From: Agriotes lineatus
Taxonomy: Eukaryota > Arthropoda > Insecta > Coleoptera > Elateridae
Assembly: GCA_940337035.1 (NCBI GenBank)
Contig: CALNHX010005245.1
Coordinates: 1 to 64,000, forward strand
Length of the DNA stretch: 64,000 nt
Direction of reading: 5' to 3'
Below the pieces are notes generated by a model that saw only the letters and a program-made list of their open reading frames with translations, made no database searches and was not told where the DNA came from. The stretch's first letter is position 1. Every line of letters starts with the position of its first letter. Made by a program: the position numbers and the translations under genes. Positions 13,201 to 21,659 of this stretch are shown here, in pieces.

Positions 13201-16200
13201 AAATGGTAACATCTAAGCTTTCATTTTTTGTAATTAAAATTTTGTTAAGTTAAAAAACAGCTGAATTATTCGCTTTCAAAAACGCCCTTCCATTCCGCCC
13301 CACCCTGTATATTACAGTCACTGAGATACAAAAATCACTCATAACACCAAAAAGCATTGGTTTTCGAACACGTGTTTATGTAAACTTTTTGAATTAGTTG
13401 AGTGTGTAGAATAACATGCCAGAGCTTAGCAAAACATTTTAAAATCATCCTGTATAAAAAAAATCAAAGAGACTGTAGAAATGTATATGTAGCTAATTTT
13501 ATACGTTTGGCAGTACTGAAGTCTATTGTCAGTCTATGTCAAATTCGAGATTTGCAGGTTAAGTTTAAGTCTGTGTCAAACAACAAACAAAACCTAACCT
13601 ACTAATCTCGAATTTGACATAGACTGACAATACACTTCAGTACTGCCAAACGTATAACACATATCATAGCCTACCCTAATTGGTTTGTAGTATTTTGAAA
13701 ATTCATCGTATCACAATCTTCATGGCATTCAGATATTTTTATGGATTTATATGACTATTCAATTCACCTGTCATCTGTCAAAAAGTAACCAATGAAAATC
13801 CAGAATTCTGACGTTTCTTGACCAATCAAAAAAATATCAGCGGATATATCTTCCTAGAAGGTATTCAAGTGACTATTTTTACCAAATGCTATTTTTATTA
13901 GAAAAAGTCAATATTAGTGTTCTGTTACTATAGAAATTGCGTAGTTTGTTGCTAGATTTACTGAAAACTAATTTGAAAAAGTAGTTTGGTTCATTAAATA
14001 GTCCCTCGAATACCATTCTTAGTCAAAGTTAAGTAGATTATTTTTGCGGTGGTATCACTACTCATGTCCATTGCGCTTTGGATTAGGACTCGTGCTATCG
14101 CACTCGTCCTAATCGTACCAAAGCGCAATGGACATTCGTGCCACCACCGCAAAAATAGTCGACATAACTTTGACTACTCATGGTATTATAAGTGAAAATC
14201 GTACGACACTCATTAATGACCAATAGAAAAATTAGTTCACGAGCCGTATCCAAGACAACAAAAAAATTTCTTGGAAATTTTTTGTAGGTAGACATTACTT
14301 CTTTTTAGGGTTTGTGTTGTTACGATTTTCTTACCGAATCTGCATTCCAGCATTAATTCATATCCGGAAATTATTTTTCGTGCATTCAACAACGTCCAAT
14401 TTGCCCTCGCGTCCCGCTCTGGCAAATTAATACGACGTTGTTGGAACGCACTCAAAAAAATTTCCGGAAAGAATTAATGCTCTTATGAGATTATATGTGA
14501 AAGTAAATGCACAAATAAATATATGTATTATTATCCATATTCCATTAATGATTTAAGTGTAATTCAATTTTTACATTTCAAATGGAACCTTGAAATAGAT
14601 ATATAGTCGTATCACTTAAAATTTTTAATTTAATTATATAACAGATCGCTGCTCTAATTCAATGCTGAAATATTTTCAGTAACAATAGGACAGGAGGTCA
14701 AAATATTGCCGACAATAATTTTTGCGATTCAGATACGAGTTTCTGCTGCCACGAAAATAACGATGAGTGCTTGCACGAGTCGTTATTTTCTAAAGCAACA
14801 GAAACGAGATAATCTGAAGAGCAAAAACTATCGGCAATATTTTGACCTAGAGTCTATTCGTCTTGACAATCTAACTTTTAAATTATTGAAAATAGTCAAT
14901 AAAAATACTCCTCACACTAAAATTATAAATTCACAAAAATAGTGGTCTTTGAATTGTATCTATAGTAACCAATCCTAACAACATTTTTCCAAACAAAACT
15001 TTTCTAAAACTAAAATTCAAGTTATTTTTCATGAAAAAATAGTTACAGAAAAAATTGTCACATATAATCTCACAAGAGCAATAATTCTTTCCGGAAATTT
15101 TTTTGAGTGCATTCCAACAAAGTCGTATTAATTTGCACGAGCGGGACGCGAGGGCAAATTACGACGTCGTTGGTTGCACGAAAAATAATTTCCGAATATG
15201 AATTAATGCTCGAATGCAGATTCGGTAAGAAAATCGTAACTACACAAACCTTAAAAAGAAGCAATCCATACCTACAAAAAATTTCAAGAAATTTTGTTGT
15301 TGTCTTGGTTACGGCTCGTGAACTAATTTTTCTATTGGTCATTAATGAGTGTCGTACGATTTTCACTAAAATAATCGTTCGATTGGTAGTTTATTTCTAC
15401 ATTGAAAATTGCTATTGGTTGACAATGACACCAGTTAAATTGTCAAAAAACGAGAATTTGACATTTCTGTTGTTTTATACTAAATAGGATTATCCAGATA
15501 ATCAAGGTTGGTAAAACTGACAATTTGTAGGTAGGTTGCCTCGTTAAGAAAAAATTTCAAGTGCGGAAAGCAGGGAAAAGTAACTCGTGACGTCATAAAA
15601 CCCATAAAATTTTCATATGTTTGAATATTACTTTGTGTAATTTTAAATTTAATTTTATAATCACAGTAAATCATAACAATAAAATAAAATACATAGATGG
15701 TATTAGGTTAAAATTATTCTAATTTTATTTCTCATTAAACCAAAGTTGTACTGCATTAAGTTATGTTTTTTCTGTTAATTGTACATACGATTTAAATACT
15801 TCATTTTGATGTATAAACACTGTTTAAGGAACATTGTAATTATTATATCGTCAACACCAGGATATTTAAATTTGAGCTCGTAGAATAGTTTTTTTTTAAT
15901 TCTCCCGGCATTACTTAGGCCCTCAAACACGTTATTATTACATTTCTCGTGTAATTTTTGGATTATCAAGAAAAAACCGTCTGTAGGCTTCATCAGTCCA
16001 CCATAACCATTCTATTACCCAAGATGATATTGTCAAATCATTTGCACGATTTTCTGCGAATTTGTGTGTGTAACTGTCAAAATGGGAGTGGCTATCTTTA
16101 GGCTTTTTGGCCATTCGCCAAGCTCTTGTAACGGGTGTTCATAAACAGTCGTCATCCCAGTAGGTTTTGACTTCAAAAACGTATGTCTATTATAATTGAG

Positions 16201-19200
16201 AAAAACTGCGCTATGACAGTACTCAATGACGTTTCATTGTGTTGCAGGAATTAATCAAAGATATAACATTTTGTTTTTCAACGCAACTGGGATGACGACT
16301 GTTTATGAACACCCGTTAGTTCTAAATTCTAAAAAAAATTGCTATTAGTTTCCAAAGTCTTTTCTTTTCTTGAACAGGTAGAGAAACTGGAATAGTCCCT
16401 AGTTTGAGCTTTTTTACCTTAGGTGTATAATTTAATAACTCCGTTTTTCATAACGAACATATACGCCAAGTTGAATGAAGGATTACAACCACAGAACTCA
16501 ATTAATTTTTGGCGAATGATAAGTATTTTACATCGGCCAACGCACAAGTTACATACATTTTTAAATAGTTTGCAAATTTTTTACTTTGACAGCTAATTTT
16601 GTAAATTTGAAGCGTGTCATATAACGTCACAAGTAACTTTTGCATGGTAAAAATTTGAAACTATGCATTTAAATAAGAACGAGGCAACCTCCTCTATGAA
16701 TTGTCAGTGTCAGCTTTCCAATCTTGCAGATAGTACTGAGAAATCTGTTAATGCATAAGATAAACGCAGCAATCCTTACAAAGTGAATTTTAGTGACAGA
16801 AACAATATTTACTTGAAATTTCGCTTAATCCCATTCTTATAAAATATTTCAGTACTGAATTAGAGCAGCGATATGTGTTCACATAATCAACAGTAATATC
16901 CCAAGTGCATTAAAGTAGCCGATGAAATTTGGCATTTTCTGTCAGAATGTTTTACTAAGAAATTTACGAGATATATTTCTTCAGAGCAAAACATTCTGAC
17001 AGAAAATAGTAAAAATTTATTCAGGCTAGTTTACATGCAGGCGGAATATTCGGCATGATTATTTCCTAAATGAATAAATAAAATTTAGTTGGTGAAGCAC
17101 CTTTGATGTCAAAATTATTCAGAAGCGATCAAATTTTGACACATTTTTAACTACGGTTAAATTTTGACATTTTAATTTTTATTATTCTTATAAACTGACA
17201 GATAAGTGATTGGATATGAACTATTGTTTGAAAAATATACAAAACATAAACAACGCAGTGGAAGCCAGTAATTTAGAAAAAAATTAATGTTTGTTTACAT
17301 TATTGTTCTTGCTACTGTAGTGGCCTTTAAATGACTATACATTTAAGTTTGATCAGGGTAATATAAGAAGACCTTGATAAATAGTCTATTATTTTGTTGA
17401 TCTAAATTGAGTGTTTTGATTTTAGGTAAATATCAAGTATCACACTAAATAGTCGATGACAATTGAGCACCATGGTATTCGCTAATAGTGTGTTGATTGG
17501 TAGTGTCAAATAAAACGAATATGATTGAAATTTAGGGGGAAAAATTTTGTTTCTATTTTGTATGCTAAAATATCTTTAGTCATCATCCTAATACATTTAT
17601 TGGCAAATCAAACAATGAAAGAGAATATGTATCTTGTTACTTCCAAAGAAACAGAAATTATATTTTGGTGTATAGGTACAGAAGTTAATCCCACTTTACA
17701 AACAAAGAAAATATTGCTAATCTAGCAACAAGTAGTAATGAATTACTAGTTTGTTTGAAGAATTTTAAGACATATAACAATGTTATGCGTATAGCTATAT
17801 TAGCAGCTGCATAAAAATGGCAAAACAAGACACTCACTTTCCTAACGAAATTTTCAGGAGAGGGTTTCAGTTTTTTAAAAAATAATTACACGAACATTTT
17901 ACGATTGATAATTAATTGGCGAGGGTACCCTAAATTCCATCAACATCAAAAAGGTTTTGCATGAAATGCTATTAAATGTAATAAACTTAATGTATTCACT
18001 GCAAGATGGAGCATCGCCCATAATTTAAGTTACTCACTATTTAAACAATAAATCTGGACATCCTTGTTAAGGACCAGCAGATCAGGTTAGGTCACTGAAC
18101 TCACTGGTATTAGATTTTTTTATTTTGCTTACCACCACAAAAACTAGAAGACCTAGAAAACTGGGTCAGAGCTGAAATAGCTAGCACGAGTAACTTTTTT
18201 GTTGCATGAAATGCAACTGACAAAGTCAAATTAAGTCGAGATGCTAATGGTGATAAAGTTTTCCCTTCAATCGAAATTATTTAGTAATTATTTTATGTAT
18301 ACAAGTTACAGCCAATCATAATGCGGCATGAACCTACCCATATGGTCTTACCACAACAAGGTCGATTATACCATTGATTAAATAAGTTATTAATCAACGA
18401 TTATACTTTCATGTGGGTTGTTTATGGAATGTCAAGAAAATGTCTTACTCTCTACAAATTAACTAAAATATTGAATTGATGCATAAATTCGTATCGTTTT
18501 CATTAAATTTACAATTTTTTTAAAAATAACAAAATACATTAACTAATTGATAATATATTCTCCTGCATTGTTTACAATTGACTCCAAATGTTCTGGCAGT
18601 TTTTCCAAAGCACTTTCGACTTGGAAACCGGAAACATGACAAGCTAATGCATTAACCTAATATAAATAAAATATTTGTTATTACGAAGTGTTCTGAAACG
18701 AACATCTCCCCCTCTAATTTATGTAACGTTTCATACAGTTCTTAAACTATTTTTTTTATAAATTCATCCATATTGTCTATTGTCCATTGGAGCTTTGAAT
18801 TTTATTGATTCATTTACATAAAGTAGCTGCATAGCAAACGTAAACTAAATTACACAATTACCACAGAAGTCATTCTATAGAAGTACACATATGATAAATA
18901 CAGTATGGTATTAGATAACTTGTTCAAAAACTGTTACTCTGCAAATGAATCATTTCTTTATAATTATAGTTATCTGAAGTAATGTGATATTAAAGCATTT
19001 TTGATTACAAATTTGCATGATTCAGTGATAGAACATGTACATGTAAACAATTAAAAGACAGTTGTTTAAAATCCAGTAGTTGTTCTTTGAAATCACTTAT
19101 CAGTTACTCATTATGAATAGATACTAAGATATGTTAAACAACATACTTCATCTTGAATCAGCAGTTTTAGAAATAGCAACTGATGCCTTTGCAACATATC

Positions 19201-20000
19201 ATTTATTATTCCACCTGAAAATGCCAACATAAACAAATGCGGTGTAAATAGCACCTGCACTAATAAAAGCCAACTCTTCACAGTTTTCAATTTGTTCCAC
19301 AGCGATTTTTAAATGTTTAATTTCAAAAATTATTATCTGTTCTGTCTGGCAGATCCAAATGATCATGCCTCTTTAACCTTTTGATACCTTCGCCATCCAA
19401 TCAGTAAACAATTCACTGTGATATGAGATATCCAGTTTAGTTTTAATATAAAAATGTTGAAGAAGCAAAAATTCCTTGAATTTTCAGACATTAAAATAAG
19501 GGGGGCAATTCTTTTGCATTAATTATAAATATTTATTGGAAGTTATTTCAATAAAGACAGATTGTAGGTAATATTAATATGTATAGATTAATAAGAAATT
19601 CGACATGGCTTACCAAGATTAGTTCTAACACTGACTAGAGTTGCAAGAAAAGTGAGAAAACTCTCCAGCATGGGAGTATCGTGCTCGCCTTCCAAGTACG
19701 CATTTTGTGGTGCCTGGTAGGGTGTCAAGCTCATCCACTCCTTAACGTGAAACCTACGACGACAAAAACATAAAATAAGATATGAGAAAAATAACAAACA
19801 ACAAAAATTAGGGCATACTTGTCTATCACAATATTTAAAAACGCATCGGCGGGTATTCGTGTGCAACATATCTGCAGCAAGTAGAGATCGGCATCCACCA
19901 TGGAGTTGCAAAAATTGCACTGGATATACGTCATGGCTTGACCCTTGATTTGCAAGCCGTTCCTCACCCACAAGCCATTTAAAATTTCATAAAACGCCAC
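7044..20000 (-). CDS. Ubr3: E3 ubiquitin-protein ligase UBR3, 3' half (13 exons)
   Basis: UBR-family RING E3 ligase. UBR3 is a cytosolic ligase with a UBR box, a RING-H2 domain and a C-terminal UAIN region, usually about 1,800-1,900 residues. Exons (5' to 3', minus strand) are 20000-19819, 19753-19614, 10715-10406, 10355-10112, 10061-9563, 9505-9318, 9260-9030, 8933-8753 (or 8750), 8292-8018, 7964-7813, 7761-7599, 7546-7309 and 7253-7044. Every junction keeps frame, giving about 1,004 residues. Signatures recognised from memory of animal UBR3 include WVRNGLQIKGQAMTY, PWPPFR, DCVICNQST with STEDKPMGLVVL, CGHHLHLDC, GEYLCPLCRQLANSVLP and ARTNLEVELVQRGG. The RING-H2 ligands are C..C, C.H..H..C and C..C, split over three exons. 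The UBR-box half lies beyond 20000 and the C-terminal end below 7044; neither was found. UBR1/UBR2 are less likely because the RING text and linker match UBR3. Confidence 0.93.
7309..7546 (-). CDS. Ubr3: Ubr3 exon, ARTNLEVELVQRGG segment
   Basis: Acceptor TTGTAG; an AGAG sequence could also allow an acceptor two bases later, but phase favours 7546. It encodes LFVTSIARTNLEVELVQRGG, a conserved region downstream of the RING. Donor GTGAGA. Confidence 0.92.
7599..7761 (-). CDS. Ubr3: Ubr3 exon, last zinc-ligand pair
   Basis: The first base completes Lys. The exon then reads GEYLCPLCRQLANSVLP, giving the last C..C pair of the RING-H2 and the family-typical tail. It ends phase 0 at KQAP before GTGAGT. 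Confidence 0.95.
7813..7964 (-). CDS. Ubr3: Ubr3 exon, middle of RING-H2 (CGHHLHLDC)
   Basis: The exon starts phase 0 with QSWLLSINLGWEGGVHVQT and contains the C.H..H..C ligand set of the RING-H2. It ends with two bases of a Lys codon at a GTATGA donor. Confidence 0.95.
8018..8292 (-). CDS. Ubr3: Ubr3 exon, first half of RING-H2
   Basis: The exon encodes EYDCVICNQSTASTEDK, supplying the first two zinc ligands, then PMGLVVLVQATSVVGH and the long variable insert that separates the RING halves in UBR ligases. Acceptor TTCTTAG, donor GTAAGA, ending phase 0 at HFDL. Confidence 0.95.
8753..8933 (-). CDS. Ubr3: Ubr3 exon, charged coiled coil before the RING
   Basis: The acceptor is TTATTGAAG. The exon begins ETRSKIWPPQPE and is then a dense Arg/Lys/Glu helix with RRRRAKERQQKLMAEFASKQ. 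This charged coiled coil just before the RING is a UBR-family hallmark. Two in-phase donors exist: GTGGTA after 8753 and GTACGT after 8750. They differ by one residue (DPD or DPGD), and I cannot choose between them from sequence. The following intron is about 460 bp and purine-rich on the plus strand. Confidence 0.9.
9030..9260 (-). CDS. Ubr3: Ubr3 exon, LLLKLHSHLSG segment
   Basis: This exon has a CATTTCAG acceptor, phase 0 at both ends and a GTGAGT donor. It encodes VNESIISLLLKLHSHLSG, then a Ser/Glu-rich loop, then FIGKLLRKIAALDSACKDC, matching UBR3 in style. Confidence 0.88.
9318..9505 (-). CDS. Ubr3: Ubr3 exon, Pro/Ser-rich linker
   Basis: Two bases complete a Glu codon from the previous exon. 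The product is Pro-, Ser- and Thr-rich and ends HRKTYVYKRRPVE at a GTAATT donor. Flanking introns are 57 bp each. Confidence 0.85.
9563..10061 (-). CDS. Ubr3: Ubr3 exon, acidic low-complexity linker
   Basis: This is the longest exon (499 bp). It is open in phase with its neighbours, with a TAATAG acceptor and a GTTAGT donor. The protein is rich in Asp, Glu, Ser, Pro and Thr and is probably a disordered linker between the helical core and the RING part. It is poorly conserved by nature, so assignment rests on phase and position. Confidence 0.85.
10112..10355 (-). CDS. Ubr3: Ubr3 exon, PGTSPWPPFR segment
   Basis: The exon follows a 50-bp intron, with its first base completing a Tyr codon. It encodes PGTSPWPPFRLP, a conserved UBR3 landmark, then a helical stretch with VFHAVVLVVLYKAV and HVMALIVFLLEMAV. 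It ends in phase 0 at DDE before GTTTGT. Confidence 0.9.
10406..10715 (-). CDS. Ubr3: Ubr3 exon after the 8.9-kb intron
   Basis: The acceptor is AAATGTTTCAG. Two bases complete Gly, so the product reads NLG-LSETALNRLEMITLL across the giant intron, matching the UBR3 family (LRAEMV.QLCM in vertebrates, from memory). The exon also encodes ADYKAPALEATG, MQQGMYVPKAQVWE, PIHVLLRAVHRRD and MDRYTD. The donor is GTAAGT. Confidence 0.93.
10737..11927. mobile_element. 1.2-kb long-inverted-repeat element in the Ubr3 intron
   Basis: Left arm 10737-10925 and right arm 11786-11927 are imperfect inverted copies; for example GGAGGTTATACGCACCA on the left answers TGTGTATAACCTCC on the right. Inside, two stretches (11205-11275 and 11655-11755) carry a degenerate TTTGGGCGCC-type repeat, also in inverted orientation. 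No transposase frame is seen. The left end begins 21 bp upstream of the splice acceptor of the exon at 10715. I infer a foldback or non-autonomous DNA element. Confidence 0.7.
11966..12596. mobile_element. 631-bp pogo/Tigger-like MITE
   Basis: The ends are perfect inverted repeats of about 21 bp beginning CAGTCAGACCTCGCCGTTCG, flanked by TA at 11964-11965 and 12597-12598. CAG...ACCTCG...TTCGC ends with a TA duplication resemble the Tigger/pogo branch of Tc1/mariner (from memory). There is no transposase frame, so this would be a non-autonomous derivative. Confidence 0.8.
12726..13020. repeat. Dispersed repeat family R1, copy 1
   Basis: This copy contains AAACCCGTTATCAAGTGACC, TTGAATTCTGGGTAGAG (twice, an internal partial duplication), GCGATGTAATAATC and GACATGCAGTCGTAAGAC. 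Other copies lie near 27575-27740, 55360-55560, 55990-56085 and 56565-56640. The family has no visible coding capacity and its ends are not defined. Confidence 0.7.
13501..13655. repeat. Hairpin-forming inverted repeat, 155 bp
   Basis: Arms of about 50 bp beginning ATACGTTTGGCAGTACTGAA are almost perfect inverted copies around a 45-bp loop. It is probably a small foldback MITE in the Ubr3 intron. Confidence 0.75.
14019..14185. repeat. Hairpin-forming inverted repeat, 167 bp
   Basis: Arms run from TAGTCAAAGTTA through TTTTTGCGGTGGTA and TCCATTGCGCTTTGG to a central loop near 14095. A diverged relative of the arm ends occurs at 27780-27870 (TACCATTCTTGTC and CTACTCGTGGTATTATAAG). Confidence 0.75.
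14191..15367. mobile_element. Long inverted repeat, 310-bp arms, with palindromes inside the arms
   Basis: 14191-14501 and 15058-15367 are inverted copies at high identity around a 556-bp spacer. Each arm holds a smaller palindrome around the GC-rich core (GCGGGACGCGAGGGCAAAT), with GGAAATT-type sequence and AATTAATGC on both sides. The open frame at 15107-15487 and the minus frame at 14237-14455 are translations of the same repeat, not separate genes. A further hairpin sits in the spacer. Confidence 0.75.
14696..14853. repeat. Hairpin-forming inverted repeat, 158 bp
   Basis: The sequence starts AGGTCAAAATATTGCCGA and ends with the complement, with inner matching segments (TCGTTATTTTC and GAAAATAACGA) around a short loop. 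It lies in the spacer of the long inverted repeat. Confidence 0.7.
16131..16316. mobile_element. 186-bp MITE, TA-flanked, copy 1
   Basis: Inverted ends ACGGGTGTTCATAAACAGTC run for about 33 bp and are flanked by TA on both sides. The identical-length copy at 55689-55874 carries the interior in the opposite orientation. TA duplications suggest Tc1/mariner mobilisation. Non-coding. Confidence 0.88.
16935..17010. repeat. Short hairpin inverted repeat
   Basis: TTTTCTGTCAGAATGTTTT and its complement are separated by about 35 bp. Probably a remnant of a small foldback element. Confidence 0.6.
17020..19600. other. Remaining intron sequence of Ubr3, no further feature seen
   Basis: AT-rich intronic DNA. 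A small hairpin is seen at 18360-18400. Open frames such as 17525-17725 have no recognisable similarity. Confidence 0.5.
19614..19753 (-). CDS. Ubr3: Ubr3 exon, HVKEWMSLTPYQ segment
   Basis: The acceptor is CGTCGTAG and one base completes the Lys codon. The exon encodes FHVKEWMSLTPYQAP and MLESFLTFLATLVSVRTNL, and ends with the first base of a Gly codon at a GTAAGC donor. The 8.9-kb intron follows. Confidence 0.9.
19819..20000 (-). CDS. Ubr3: Ubr3 exon (first visible), GLWVRNGLQIKGQ segment
   Basis: The acceptor reads TTGTTCCAG and the coding starts in phase 0 with VAFYEILNGLWVRNG. The exon ends with two bases of a Lys codon before GTATGC. It encodes the conserved helical stretch containing GQAMTYIQ and CNSMVDADLYLLQ. 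The next intron is only 65 bp. The preceding exon was not found at higher coordinates, so the upstream intron may be very long. Confidence 0.9.
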
Positions 20001-20009
20001 CTGGAACAA

Positions 20010-21655
20010 TAAAATATGTTAGTATTAAATATTATTAAAAATTAGGAACAGCTTAAAAGTTAAAGTTATTGCATATTTTATCAGCTTTATCACTGCAAAT
20101 TACATATTTTTAAAAAATCATTAACGTATTGTAGAAACCTTGGCCTCCAGCTTATTTGTTTATTATAATTGTAGGTTATTATTAAGTACAACCTCAAAAT
20201 ACATATGCGTTATTACAACTACAATTTCAGAAGTTTTGGTCTAGCATGATGTAGTTGAATAATAATTAAATTGTCTATGGATCAGAATTGAATTTAATTG
20301 AAAACTAAGGAAATAAATATGCGGTAGTAAGTATTTTCCGTAGCGGAAGAGCGTGCGAATGTTTAGCTTCAACCACGGAAACCAACACTTTCCAGAATGG
20401 TGTACATGCTATTTAAGTAAATTGCAACTACTAATCCACATTATTGAACCTTACTATTTCTGATCTATCCTGGATCTAGTTTTCCAGGTTGCGATAGTTA
20501 TTCTGAGCGACTATTCCCAAAGCTGCAACCGTCACTCTTAAACATCTTTACCCTTGCCTTGGTTTGGCATAACAGGCAGAGAGAATTGTCTTTTATCCTT
20601 CGCATGGCTCACCAGACTGTAAGGATTTACCCAAAGAAAAAAATCATAACCAGCTTAGCCTATATTTATTAGGAATGACATTTAAATTATATTTTGGTGG
20701 GTATTTCTAAATTACATTTTGCTGTTGGCAAGGGAACATCAAAGTTTTGGAATAATGAGTCCAGAGAACCACCAATTACAATCTGTCTCGTTGTATAGAT
20801 AATACAACTACTTAAGCAACAGGGAAAAATGGTACATATTATGTAAAAACACAAGTCATAGTGTCTTATTCAATATAATACCTCATTATGTGGCTTTCAA
20901 AATTATTGTTATTAAAATTTTAAGCTACTAAACGTTCATAACTTTTATATAACACTGCTTTATTTGTTAACAACAACTGAAAAATTTCTCACGACTGCCG
21001 CTTCAGGGTATAATTTTATTCGTAGAAAACCAAGAGGCAACCTAATTTCTACTGGCACAAAATTGTCTGAGTTTGTTGTATTACAGCTTGTATTAAATTC
21101 CATCGCACCATGAGGAGGGGGATTGTCATAGAGAAACGTTTAACAGGTTATAGTGATTTAATTTAAACTCCACTATAAATTTCGACACACAAAAACAGAG
21201 GATATTTTTTAAAATATCTGGCAACAGTTACGAAGCACTTTGTATGTAATTGAAAGTTTAGTGTCAATAATATAATCATGCCAACTTTTTTACGATTGTG
21301 ATTGAGCTATTTTAGTAAGTTTATTTACGAAGAGGTTTGTTTTATCAAGTTTGAATAACTGACAGTAATAAAAATACTCTATAAACAAAAACACTTAATT
21401 ACTATTAAACCTAAGCCAATTATGTATAGGATATTATTAATCATATAAATGTTTTATATCAATTTTATTCATGGAAGAACTGTATTAAAAATGGCTTGAT
21501 ATTATATTAAAAAATGTGAACTGCTTGTTTATGCGTGATAACAATACAATCATATCATATCATTACTCTACACTGCCACTGCCATTTCGAATGACTTGGA
21601 AGTCTGAGCTAAGACGTAAAATGTAGATAACAATAAGACAATAAAACTACTTGGA
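20010..21655. other. Presumed Ubr3 intron, no gene recognised
   Basis: This follows directly upstream of the first visible Ubr3 exon, so it is presumed intronic. I found no exon, RNA gene or clear inverted repeat here. Confidence 0.4.
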
Positions 21656-21659
21656 TATC

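Larger units (their letters stand above)
14643..16880. repeat. Outer inverted-repeat pairs enclosing the palindrome cluster
   Basis: CGCTGCTCTAATTCAATGCTG at about 14648 is answered by its complement near 16855. Inside this, 15500-15600 (GGTTGCCTCGTTAAG, AAAAGTAACTCGTGACGT) is answered by 16615-16725. This nesting suggests successive insertions of inverted-repeat elements. Borders are approximate and I could not find target duplications. Confidence 0.5.

Noticed and set aside
14095..15487. Frames 14095-14295, 14237-14455, 15070-15366 and 15107-15487 as a duplicated gene
   Set aside because: The similar proteins come from the two arms of the long inverted repeat. There is no family match, and both strands of each arm are open to a similar extent.
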